A stretch of 64,000 bases of DNA from the NCBI GenBank assembly GCA_000508965.1, contig BAHV02000012.1, positions 124,001 through 188,000 of the forward strand, written 5' to 3'. Below are positions 24,488-32,307 of this stretch, one piece after another; positions within the stretch are counted from its first letter, which is position 1, and every line of letters starts with the position of its first letter. Made by a program: the position numbers and the translations under genes. Below the pieces are notes generated by a model that worked only from the letters and a program-made list of their open reading frames with translations, had not been told where the DNA came from and made no database searches. This DNA is from Dielma sp000508965. GTDB lineage: Bacteria > Bacillota_I > Bacilli_A > Erysipelotrichales > Erysipelotrichaceae.

Positions 24488-25711
24488 CTAAAGTTTATTC
24501 AGTTTGATTGTGAACACCGTACCCACATTTAATTCTGATCGAACCTCAATCACACCGCCGTGAGCATCAATCACCGATTTAACAATCGCTAAGCCTAGAC
24601 CACTGCCGCCCTCAGCTCTTGCTCTTGACTGATTGACTCTATAAAAGCGTTCAAAAATCCGGCTCTGTTCATTGACATTAAAGCCGCATCCCTCATCTTG
24701 GACTTGAATATAATAATCATCATCCGTTGTGAAAGTACGCAGCGTGATCGTACCGCTGTCACTGTACTTCACCGCATTGACTAATAAATTATTCAATACC
24801 TGAGACATCTTTTGGGCATCACAGAAAAGCCGCGCTTCCCCCTTTAAATCCAGATTAAGCTTAAGTCCTTTCTCATTGATTAACGGCATCAGCGGCTTGC
24901 ATACCGTCTGTGCCAGTTCATGAAAATTAATGCGCGTGCGATGCAGAATCGGCTGTTCTACAGACAGTTTGCTTAATTCAAGCAGATCCTTAACGATACT
25001 CTCTAAACGCTGCACCTCACTGTTAATTTGATTCAGAAAATCCTTCTGTGCTTCAGGGTCATTAAAATCATCACGAATCAATATCTCACTCATCCCCTTG
25101 ATCACTGAAATGGGTGTTTTTAATTCATGAGATGCATCGGCAATAAACCTTTTCTGCATTTTCTCACCGCTCAATGCCTTTGTCATATCCTGAAGCAGAA
25201 TCAGGCAGCCGCTGAATTTGCCATGGCTGGTCACCGGCACCATATATGCCTGATAATCTACATCATCAATGCGGATGCGCTCTTCCTGTTCTTTTTCAAG
25301 AATAAAAGCATCTTTAATAACCTCTTGAATGGCCGGATCAAAATCATTATGCAGATAATCCAGTTCAATTTTAGCGTCAGAGTGACGAAAAGCCAAAGCC
25401 TGTGTATTATAGATCACAATCTTTCCCAGTTCATCAAGCAGCAATAAAGGAAAAGGAATCGATGAAACGATGGTCAGCAGCTGTTTTGTTTTTAAATGTG
25501 AATCAGAGCTGCTGGTTTTTAATTCATGCAGCAGATTCTCATTATTTTTGCGCACATCTGCCGCCAGCCTGATTTCACTGCTGTACCAGATAAAGCCAAA
25601 GGCAATGATCAGCAGCAGAATTACCAAATAAACAGGCAGATTAAATAAAGATTCCAAAGCCAGCGAAACAATCAGTAAGGCAAACAGCGCGCTCAGTTTA
25701 TGCCTGTCCAT
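24488..25711 (-). CDS. phoR: Phosphate-regulon sensor histidine kinase PhoR-like
   Basis: A 407-residue kinase. Two closely spaced N-terminal TM helices (about 7-24 and 27-45) leave almost no external loop. They are followed by a coiled linker, a PAS domain (about 65-175), HisKA with the phospho-acceptor His in DASHELKTPIS (about 193-203) and HATPase_c with N box NNLLVNAVKYS, G1 DEGCGF, F box FERFYRV and G2 GGSGLGLAI. Its start overlaps phoP by 14 bases. Proximity to pst-phoU and Pho boxes supports a PhoR role. The lack of an external domain means the signal must come through PstB/PhoU or the PAS domain. Confidence 0.9.
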   Translation of the reverse strand: MDRHKLSALFALLIVSLALESLFNLPVYLVILLLIIAFGFIWYSSEIRLAADVRKNNENLLHELKTSSSDSHLKTKQLLTIVSSIPFPLLLLDELGKIVIYNTQALAFRHSDAKIELDYLHNDFDPAIQEVIKDAFILEKEQEERIRIDDVDYQAYMVPVTSHGKFSGCLILLQDMTKALSGEKMQKRFIADASHELKTPISVIKGMSEILIRDDFNDPEAQKDFLNQINSEVQRLESIVKDLLELSKLSVEQPILHRTRINFHELAQTVCKPLMPLINEKGLKLNLDLKGEARLFCDAQKMSQVLNNLLVNAVKYSDSGTITLRTFTTDDDYYIQVQDEGCGFNVNEQSRIFERFYRVNQSRARAEGGSGLGLAIVKSVIDAHGGVIEVRSELNVGTVFTIKLNKL

Positions 25712-26375
25712 CTTTCAGCTCCATACAATAGCCGACACCGCGGTTGGATTGGATGGTCACATTACTTTTAGCTAATTTACTCCTTAACTTAAAGATATGC
25801 ACATCGACGATGCGTGTATCACCATCGTATTCAAAGCCCCAGATTTCACTGCAGATCTGATCTCTGGACAGCACGATTTCATGATTCATCATCAGATAAA
25901 CAAGCAGATCGAATTCTTTTTTTGTGCAGCTCACAGCCTCATTGCCGATCAGTACTTCACGTTTTTTCAGATGGATACTGACATTGCCGAAAGTCAGCTT
26001 CTCATGATCCGCCTTCGGAAGTCTTTTAATATGAGCATTCACACGGGCAACTAATTCACGCGGTGAAAAAGGCTTGGTTATGTAATCGTCGACACCTTCT
26101 TCAAAGGCTTGCAGAATATCAGCCTCATCATCTTTAGCAGTCAGCATAATCATGATGCTGTCAATATTCTTTTTACGCAGGCATCTGACCAGTTCGAGTC
26201 CGGAAAGACGCGGAATCATCCAATCGATGATTAAGACATCAAAATGTTCATTCAGCGCCATAGTTAAGGCGGTTTCACCATCGGCAGCTTCACTCAGCTC
26301 ATAATCACGCTTTAAATCATAGGCAATGATCTTACGGATATTATCTTCATCCTCAATGATTAATATTTTATTCAT
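25698..26375 (-). CDS. phoP: Phosphate-regulon response regulator PhoP/PhoB-like
   Basis: A 225-residue OmpR-family regulator. The receiver has the acidic pair EDED (about 7-10), the phospho-acceptor Asp in VLIIDWMIPRLSG, the switch Thr in LTAKDD and the Lys in TKPFSPRELVARV. The winged helix-turn-helix spans about residues 130-225 (CTKKEFDLLVYLM ... RIVDVHIFKLRSKL ... RGVGYCM). The start at 26375 is preceded by AGAGGGA and overlaps the phoH stop in the pattern ATGAATAA. It would bind the TTAACA repeats found before pstS and the Na/Pi cotransporter gene. Confidence 0.9.
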   Translation of the reverse strand: MNKILIIEDEDNIRKIIAYDLKRDYELSEAADGETALTMALNEHFDVLIIDWMIPRLSGLELVRCLRKKNIDSIMIMLTAKDDEADILQAFEEGVDDYITKPFSPRELVARVNAHIKRLPKADHEKLTFGNVSIHLKKREVLIGNEAVSCTKKEFDLLVYLMMNHEIVLSRDQICSEIWGFEYDGDTRIVDVHIFKLRSKLAKSNVTIQSNRGVGYCMELKDGQA

Positions 26376-27336
26376 TTCCCTCTGCCCTCTCATAGCATTC
26401 GATAATTTTCTGAACTAGCGGATTACGCACAACATCGAGACCGCTCAGTTCAACAAAACCAATCTTATCAACCCCTTGTAAGATTTTACGGGCGTGCAGC
26501 AAACCGCTGTCCTGCTTTTTCACCAAATCGATCTGCGTACCGTCACCGGTAATTACAACCTTGGAATTAAAGCCCATGCGGGTAAGAAACATTTTCATCT
26601 GATTTTTGGTCGTATTCTGCGCTTCATCAAGAATGATAAAAGCATTGTCCAAAGTACGGCCGCGCATATATGCCAACGGTGCAATTTCGATGACTTCCTT
26701 TTCCAGCAGCTTCTCTACGGTTTCCACACCGAGCATATCATAAAGCGCATCATAGAGCGGCCGCAGATAAGGGTCCACCTTTTCCTTCAAATCACCAGGC
26801 AGAAAGCCGAGGTTTTCACCTGCCTCAACCGCAGGACGGGTCAGCACAATCCGTGAAAAATTACCCTTTTTTAACTGAGCAACCGCATAAACGACAGCCA
26901 GGTAAGTCTTACCGGTACCGGCTACGCCAGTTGCGAAGATGATATCATCGTGCGTTAACGCATCGATTAAAATTCGTTGACCGATCGTCTTAGGATAAAT
27001 CAGCTTACCGCTGACCGTCTTAGCAATCGGCTCACTGTTTAACCGTTCAAGATTAATCGACGGCGATGTTTTCACAAGCCGGATCAAATAACTTAAATCC
27101 GACGCATTCAGATGCTTCTGCTCATGGATCAGCGTATAGGCCGCACTGACAATCTTTCCTATGCAATCAAGCACTTCCCGATTATCACACTGCACATCAA
27201 GCTGTCCGTTATTAAAAATCAATTCAGCATCAAAGGCTGAACGCAGCAAATCAAGATTTTTATCATGCGTACCGCAAAACATCATCATTTCATCATAAGA
27301 CCATGTACTGCAATCAATAGAAAACGCTTTTGACAT
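26368..27336 (-). CDS. phoH: PhoH-family ATPase/RNA-binding protein
   Basis: A 322-residue PhoH-like protein. The ATPase core (about 110-320) has Walker A GVAGTGKTYLAV and Walker B FIILDEAQNTTKNQMKMFLTRMG, with RPAVEAGENLGFLPGDLKEK between them, a PhoH signature. In Bacillota PhoH is mostly linked to YbeY and ribosome maturation. The start has GGGAGAA upstream, two bases before the yqfD stop region ends. It sits between yqfD and phoP, all in one overlapping operon. Confidence 0.94.
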   Translation of the reverse strand: MSKAFSIDCSTWSYDEMMMFCGTHDKNLDLLRSAFDAELIFNNGQLDVQCDNREVLDCIGKIVSAAYTLIHEQKHLNASDLSYLIRLVKTSPSINLERLNSEPIAKTVSGKLIYPKTIGQRILIDALTHDDIIFATGVAGTGKTYLAVVYAVAQLKKGNFSRIVLTRPAVEAGENLGFLPGDLKEKVDPYLRPLYDALYDMLGVETVEKLLEKEVIEIAPLAYMRGRTLDNAFIILDEAQNTTKNQMKMFLTRMGFNSKVVITGDGTQIDLVKKQDSGLLHARKILQGVDKIGFVELSGLDVVRNPLVQKIIECYERAEGNE

Positions 27337-27337
27337 T

Positions 27338-28261
27338 TTATTCTCCCGGGCTTGAAATATCTTCAAGCAATGTATAATGTAAATCCATTTTTATTTTATC
27401 GTCATTTACCGAAAATTGCAAAATATTTTCACTGACGATCTTCTCATCCTCACCCAGCTCTTCACTGATGATCCGCCGCGCCTGAAACAGCAGCTGGAAA
27501 AACTGTACACCTTCCGGCAATGAATTATTAGGCATTTCAACACTGAAGTCTGACCACGTATAAGCAAATACCCTGCCTTTGACATAGATTTCCTCAGGCA
27601 GATTCATACTATCCAGCAAGATATTACTGACTAATAAATCCCCTTTTTTGACAACATCGTTAATCTTTACGCATTTTTCACCATGCTGAAGATCAAAAGA
27701 AGCGATCACGCCGTCTTTTTGAGCAATCAATTCATTCCGTGTCAGTTCTTCTTTTTCAACGGTTTTCTTAGGCAGAAAGCGTACCTTCAGCTTGCTGCCG
27801 TTCTGTTCAACCTCGATCCAAGTAAAAGATCTCTTCAATTCCTCATTCAGCTGCTGCTTCAGCACATTTTTATCTGTAAGCTGAAATGGCGGCATAGCCT
27901 GAAGCTGTACGAGCGTATCCGCGATCAGGGCACGGTTTACGGTTCCCTCACCTAAGATTTCAATATTAAAAACCGTCGATGACAGCAAGAGCCACAAAGC
28001 CGCTGCCGCACCGGCGGCGATCAGCCGGTCAAGATGCTTAAATGTGCGCAGCAGCATGCCGATGACACCGGTTGTTTTCAGATGGATAATGTGCGGATAT
28101 GTCTTGATTAGATCATTGCGGTTTAATACCGAAGCATAAAAAGTGATCGTATCCTTTTGCTGACGAATCCCATAAACGGTCCAGTTATGTGTTTTCACCG
28201 TCTGCAGGAAAACATTCAGGTTAAAATCCAGGGACCAGTAATCCAAGCCAAATTTATTCAT
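27338..28261 (-). CDS. yqfD: Sporulation protein YqfD
   Basis: A 307-residue YqfD-family protein, shorter than the ~400 residues in Bacillus. The N-terminal ~85 residues form the cytosolic IV-A-like region (DLIKTYPHIIHLKTTG), one TM helix spans about 85-105, and the rest (EILGEGTVNRALIADTLVQL onward) is predicted outside, with KVRFLPKKTVEKEELTRNELIAQKDGVI as a family landmark. YqfD is a mother-cell protein needed for a late (stage IV) sporulation step. The start overlaps yqfC by 8 bases (ATGAATAA), implying coupled translation. Confidence 0.88.
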   Translation of the reverse strand: MNKFGLDYWSLDFNLNVFLQTVKTHNWTVYGIRQQKDTITFYASVLNRNDLIKTYPHIIHLKTTGVIGMLLRTFKHLDRLIAAGAAAALWLLLSSTVFNIEILGEGTVNRALIADTLVQLQAMPPFQLTDKNVLKQQLNEELKRSFTWIEVEQNGSKLKVRFLPKKTVEKEELTRNELIAQKDGVIASFDLQHGEKCVKINDVVKKGDLLVSNILLDSMNLPEEIYVKGRVFAYTWSDFSVEMPNNSLPEGVQFFQLLFQARRIISEELGEDEKIVSENILQFSVNDDKIKMDLHYTLLEDISSPGE

Positions 28262-28451
28262 TATTAAACACAACGGTGGCAATTGTGCCGCCGATCAATA
28301 TTTCATCCCGCGTCAGTGCAGAAATCATCAGATCACTGCCCTGGATTGTCAGTGTATAGTGTGCGCACTGGATCTTGATTTCATTCTTTCTGACTCTGAG
28401 AATGGCTTTATATTTCTCAATCATCAACTGACGATCATCATATGTAATCAT
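28254..28451 (-). CDS. yqfC: Sporulation protein YqfC (YabP/YqfC family)
   Basis: A 65-residue YabP/YqfC-family protein, about 25 residues shorter than the Bacillus one. The pattern ITYDDRQLMIEKYKAILRVRKNEIKI ... LTIQGSDLMISALTRDEILIGGTI fits the family beta-sandwich core. It is followed by yqfD and phoH in the usual order. The ribosome-binding site GAGGTGA is inside an inverted repeat that would hide it in longer transcripts. Its biochemical role is unknown; in Bacillus these genes are active in the mother cell. Confidence 0.8.
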   Translation of the reverse strand: MITYDDRQLMIEKYKAILRVRKNEIKIQCAHYTLTIQGSDLMISALTRDEILIGGTIATVVFNNE

Positions 28452-28455
28452 TCAC

Positions 28456-28483
28456 TCACCTCATTCTATTTTATGAGGTGAAT
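28456..28483 (-). promoter_or_regulatory. Hairpin masking the yqfC ribosome-binding site
   Basis: On the minus strand TCACCTCAT (28481-28473) and ATGAGGTGA (28464-28456) pair perfectly over 9 bp, extended by a G-U and an A-U pair, around an 8-base loop. The downstream arm contains the whole GAGGTGA site of yqfC. CATAAAAT (28475-28468), resembling a sigma-E -10, covers the loop. Confidence 0.6.
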
Positions 28484-28503
28484 CTTATTATAGAACAGTT
28501 CTT

Positions 28504-29883
28504 TTATAGCTGTGAGTATTGAGTAAGCCGATTCAGTTCTCTAATTTCAAGCAGACACAAAGGTACCGCAAGCAAAAATGAAGCTATGTCCGCCGCCGGC
28601 TGTGCCCATTCCGCACCCTTTAAGCCTAAAACTGAGACCAGAATGAAAAGCGCAGGAATAAAAAACAAGCCTTGACGCGCCATTGCCAAAAGACTGGCCG
28701 GCAGTGTTTTGCCAATGTTTTGCAGCAGCATATTCGTTAAGATCACAACGCCCATAAAAGGAAAGGACAAGCATTGATAACGCAGTGTCTGCGCACCGAT
28801 TTCAAGCAGCAGCGGATCCTCACTTCTAAATAAAGCGACTAATACCGGCGCCCCCAGATATCCGAGAATAGATATAATGATCAAGCCGACAGTAGATACT
28901 TTGATACAGAAAATAAAAGCATCTCTAACTCTTCGGTAAAGGCCGGCTCCATAATTAAAACCGCAGACTGGCTGAAAGCCCTGACCAAAGCCAATTAATG
29001 CTGAACTGGCAAATGCTGTGATCTTGGATACGATGGAAAAGGCCGCAATCGCGCTGTCGCCATAGTCCTTGACCGCCCAGTTTAATGCGATGACTGCCAC
29101 ACTGGTAAGTCCTTGCCGGCAAAGACTTGGCAAACCGCCCTTCGTGATTTGGCGATAGCGTTCAAAGGTCGGCTTAAAATGTTTAAATCGTATGTGAATA
29201 TTACCCTTCTGCATACTGCCGATAAGCAAGAGCAGCCAGCTGACAAATTGAGCGATAATGGTTGCCAGTGCCGCACCGCCGACCCCCATATCGAACGTAA
29301 AAATAAAGATTGGATCTAAAAAAATATTCAAAACCGCACCAGCGGTTATGCCAATCATCGCAAATTGTGCGTTCCCCTGCAGACGCAGCTGATTATTTAA
29401 GACCAGCGATGACATCATAAAAGGTGTACCGATCAAAATATATTTCAGATAATCAACAGTATAAGGCAGGGCGGTGCCGGTAGCTCCCAAAAGCTTTGCC
29501 AGCGGCGTCAGAAAAAGCAGACCTGACACGGCAATCACTGCCCCTAAGCCAATGGGCGTAAAAAAACCGACCGCCGCCATCTTTTCAGCTTCATCATACT
29601 TCTTACTGCCCAGCTCACGGGATATATAATTGCCTGAACCATGGCCAAAGAAAAAACCGATAGCCTGAATCAGCACCATGATTGAAAAAGCGATTCCGAC
29701 AGCTGCCGAAGATTCGGTATTATCAAGATGTCCAACATAAACTGAATCAACCATATTGTAAAATGATGAGACCAGCATACTGATGATCGTCGGCACTGAC
29801 ATAGCAAGAATCAAACGTTCAACCGGTGATTCCGTCATCCTTTTATGCTTTTCATTCCGTTTTTGTTCCTCATATGTATCCAT
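28504..29883 (-). CDS. MATE-family multidrug/sodium efflux pump
   Basis: A 459-residue transporter with about 12 TM helices in two repeats. The starts of the repeats (RLILAMSVPTIISMLVSSFYNMVDSVYVGHL and, at about 240, GGLPSLCRQGLTSVAVIALNWAVK) and the FGQGFQPVCGFNYGAGLYRR segment are typical of NorM/DinF-like bacterial MATE proteins. These export cationic drugs in exchange for Na or H ions. The start has AAAGGGAA upstream. It is the last gene before yqfC on the same strand, so readthrough would enter yqfC. Confidence 0.93.
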   Translation of the reverse strand: MDTYEEQKRNEKHKRMTESPVERLILAMSVPTIISMLVSSFYNMVDSVYVGHLDNTESSAAVGIAFSIMVLIQAIGFFFGHGSGNYISRELGSKKYDEAEKMAAVGFFTPIGLGAVIAVSGLLFLTPLAKLLGATGTALPYTVDYLKYILIGTPFMMSSLVLNNQLRLQGNAQFAMIGITAGAVLNIFLDPIFIFTFDMGVGGAALATIIAQFVSWLLLLIGSMQKGNIHIRFKHFKPTFERYRQITKGGLPSLCRQGLTSVAVIALNWAVKDYGDSAIAAFSIVSKITAFASSALIGFGQGFQPVCGFNYGAGLYRRVRDAFIFCIKVSTVGLIIISILGYLGAPVLVALFRSEDPLLLEIGAQTLRYQCLSFPFMGVVILTNMLLQNIGKTLPASLLAMARQGLFFIPALFILVSVLGLKGAEWAQPAADIASFLLAVPLCLLEIRELNRLTQYSQL

Positions 29884-29907
29884 ATCCGATTCCCTTTCTT
29901 ATGAATC

Positions 29908-29935
29908 AAAAAGACACCCCTATTTAAGAAGTGTC
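29908..29935 (-). terminator. Terminator of rpsU
   Basis: As minus-strand RNA, GACACUUC pairs with GGGGUGUC (8 bp with two G-U pairs) around a 7-base loop, followed by five U. Confidence 0.75.
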
Positions 29936-29948
29936 CCTAAGTAATTAG

Positions 29949-30128
29949 TTATTTACTGCGGCGAGCCTTGCGTGCTGCTTCTGATTTAAGCTTACGACGT
30001 ACGCCTGGTTTTACATAAAACTCTCTTTTGCGAGCTTCAGCAAGGGTTCCATTTCTAGATACTTGACGTTTGAATCTGCGTAAAGCATCATCTAGAACTT
30101 CATTTTCTTTTATTACTACTTTTGGCAT
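29949..30128 (-). CDS. rpsU: 30S ribosomal protein bS21
   Basis: A 59-residue, very basic protein starting MPKVVIKENEVLDDALRRFK, with RNGTLAEARKREFYVKPGVRRK and an Arg/Lys-rich end (ARKARRSK): the standard bS21. It takes part in translation initiation on the 30S platform. The start has GGGAGGG upstream. It has its own promoter and terminator. In Bacillus rpsU lies close to yqfC-yqfD-phoH as here. Confidence 0.97.
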   Translation of the reverse strand: MPKVVIKENEVLDDALRRFKRQVSRNGTLAEARKREFYVKPGVRRKLKSEAARKARRSK

Positions 30129-30160
30129 TACTTACCCTCCCTTCTGATGCAAGCATTAAC

Positions 30161-30189
30161 ATTATACATAATTATGTGATATTTTGCAA
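30161..30189 (-). promoter_or_regulatory. Sigma-A-type promoter of rpsU
   Basis: On the minus strand TTGCAA (30189-30184), 17 bases, TATAAT (30166-30161). It begins three bases after the deoC stop. Confidence 0.8.
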
Positions 30190-30191
30190 GC

Positions 30192-30848
30192 TTAATATGC
30201 AGAATTTACATTTTCTTTTTGAAGAAGTTTTACACCGGCACTTGTACCGATGCGATCAGCCCCGGCTGCCACCATTGCCTGAAGATCTTCATAGCATCTG
30301 ACACCGCCGGCAGCCTTTACTTTACAAGCACCATGAACACTTTCTTTCATTAGCTTTACATCCTCTACCGTAGCACCGGCTGTTGAGAAGCCGGTAGAAG
30401 TTTTCACAAAGGCTGCTTTTGCGTTCACACAGCATTCGCAAGCCTTGACGATCTCTTCCTTGCTTAGCAGACATGTTTCAAGAATGACTTTAACACAACG
30501 ATGATCGGCTGCCGCTACCACACTGCGGATATCTTCTTCCACCAATGCATAGTTATGATCTTTTAAAGCACCGATATTGATTACCATATCAAATTCTTCC
30601 GCGCCGTTAGCTAAAGCGTCCTTAGTCTCATAAGCTTTGACCGCTGAAGTTGTTGCGCCCAACGGAAAACCGATGACCGTACAGACCTTTACATCACTGC
30701 CCTTCAGCGCTTCTGCACAATATTTAACCCATGTCGGATTTACACAAACTGACGCAAAGTCATAAGTTCTCGCTTCCTCACACAGCTTTTGAATCTGTGC
30801 CTGCGTAGAATCAGCCTTCAATAATGTATGATCGATTAACTTATTCAT
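30192..30848 (-). CDS. deoC: Deoxyribose-phosphate aldolase
   Basis: DeoC splits 2-deoxyribose 5-phosphate into acetaldehyde and glyceraldehyde 3-phosphate. The 218-residue TIM barrel has the start IDHTLLKAD, the Schiff-base Lys in AAFVKTSTGFSTAGAT (about residue 154), the second Lys in VKAAGGVR and the phosphate-binding GTSAG near the end. The start at 30848 has GGAGG about nine bases upstream and overlaps the murE stop as ATGAATAA. It follows murE, an unusual partner; pdp at 51 kb supplies the same pathway. Confidence 0.95.
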   Translation of the reverse strand: MNKLIDHTLLKADSTQAQIQKLCEEARTYDFASVCVNPTWVKYCAEALKGSDVKVCTVIGFPLGATTSAVKAYETKDALANGAEEFDMVINIGALKDHNYALVEEDIRSVVAAADHRCVKVILETCLLSKEEIVKACECCVNAKAAFVKTSTGFSTAGATVEDVKLMKESVHGACKVKAAGGVRCYEDLQAMVAAGADRIGTSAGVKLLQKENVNSAY

Positions 30849-32307
30849 CTTTTCCATCCTCCTCGATGCCCAAGTAATATCTGCGGATGATTGCCCGCGC
30901 CGCCCGATGATCACCAATATAAGGTTCCCGGCCATTTTCGCGATAAATGAAAGTTTCATCCCCTTTACCGAGAATCAGTACCGTATCATCGACATTGGCC
31001 ATCTCAATTGCCTGCCTTATGGCATCATAACGGTTCTCAATATAAATATTGTTGGTATCTACAATCCCCGATTTAATTTCATTGGCAATCTCTCTTGGAT
31101 CTTCATCACGCGGATCATCCTCTGTCAAAATAATCATATCACAAAATTCACTGGCAACACTACCGAAAACTTTGCGTTTATGACGATCGCGTTTGCCGGC
31201 ACTGCCAAATACGGCAATGATCTTGCGCTGCGGCTGAGTAATCAGCTTAGCGTACTCAAATACTTTCTGTAAGCCATCTGGCGTATGCGCAAAGTCAACA
31301 AATACATTAAATGGCTGACCTTCATCGATGCGCTCTAAACGGCCGTCAACCTGATCCAGCGTATCCAGACAATCCAGAACTTTTTCAAGCTCCAAGCCGC
31401 TTTCATGCATGGCTGCGATTGCCGCCAGCAAATTATAAATATTGTATAAAGCGATCAGATTCGTTTTCACTTCATATTCACGGCCCTTATGCAGCATCTT
31501 AAATCTGGAATGCTGAGTGCCCAAGCGAATATCATCAGCCCGATAATCCGCATCATTTTGTACGCCATAAGTTACAACCCGTGCATTACATACTTCCGTA
31601 AGCGCGCGGCAGCACTCATCATCAGCATTCAATATGCAGACACCGTTTTTATTTACCATTTTAAATAATTTCTTTTTGGCTTCAAAATAATTTTCAAAAG
31701 TACCATGAAAATCGAGATGATCATAGGTCAGATTAGTAAAGATCACCGTATTAAAATCAACCGTATTCACTCGGTCTAATTCAAGACCATGACTGCTTAC
31801 TTCCATAGCCACTGCCTTCATCCCATGATCCACCATATCCTTAAGCGTTGAATGAATAGTCAGCACATCCGGTGTTGTTAAAGAAGGCGGCAAAGTAACA
31901 TCCCCATAAGAAATAGAAATCGTGCCCATATAACCGCATGGTTCAAACCGGGAGTGAACATCACGGATGATTTTGGCGATCGTTGACTTGCCGTTAGTAC
32001 CGGTTACACCATAAACCTGAAGCTTGCGGCTTGGATAATCATAGAACTTATTAGCCAGACGATTCATCGTCGCTAAAACATTTTCAACCTTGATATAGAC
32101 AATGCATTTACGCTTATTTTCTATCGGTTTGCTGTGAACAATGCAGAGAGCACCGTTATCGATCGCCTGATCAACAAAATCATGGCCATCGCTATTGATT
32201 CCCGAAACACAGAAAAAGATACTGTTTTTAGTCTTGATCCGAGAATCGAAACTGAGTTCTTCGATTTCTATTTCCGGTGCGTGATCAAACATCTCTGATA
32301 GCTTCAT
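30841..32307 (-). CDS. murE: UDP-N-acetylmuramoyl-tripeptide synthetase MurE
   Basis: MurE adds the third amino acid to UDP-MurNAc-L-Ala-D-Glu in peptidoglycan synthesis. The 488-residue protein has the Mur-ligase domains: N-terminal UDP-binding part, ATP loop GVTGTNGKST (about 111-120), central TNLTYDHLDFHG, and the C-terminal VFGSAGKRDRHKR. The amino-acid-specificity loop reads DDPRDEDPREIA; the Arg is the residue that in DNPR enzymes contacts meso-diaminopimelate, but the motif DDPR is also seen in other specificities. The start overlaps the mtaB stop by 4 bases. Confidence 0.95.
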   Translation of the reverse strand: MKLSEMFDHAPEIEIEELSFDSRIKTKNSIFFCVSGINSDGHDFVDQAIDNGALCIVHSKPIENKRKCIVYIKVENVLATMNRLANKFYDYPSRKLQVYGVTGTNGKSTIAKIIRDVHSRFEPCGYMGTISISYGDVTLPPSLTTPDVLTIHSTLKDMVDHGMKAVAMEVSSHGLELDRVNTVDFNTVIFTNLTYDHLDFHGTFENYFEAKKKLFKMVNKNGVCILNADDECCRALTEVCNARVVTYGVQNDADYRADDIRLGTQHSRFKMLHKGREYEVKTNLIALYNIYNLLAAIAAMHESGLELEKVLDCLDTLDQVDGRLERIDEGQPFNVFVDFAHTPDGLQKVFEYAKLITQPQRKIIAVFGSAGKRDRHKRKVFGSVASEFCDMIILTEDDPRDEDPREIANEIKSGIVDTNNIYIENRYDAIRQAIEMANVDDTVLILGKGDETFIYRENGREPYIGDHRAARAIIRRYYLGIEEDGKDE

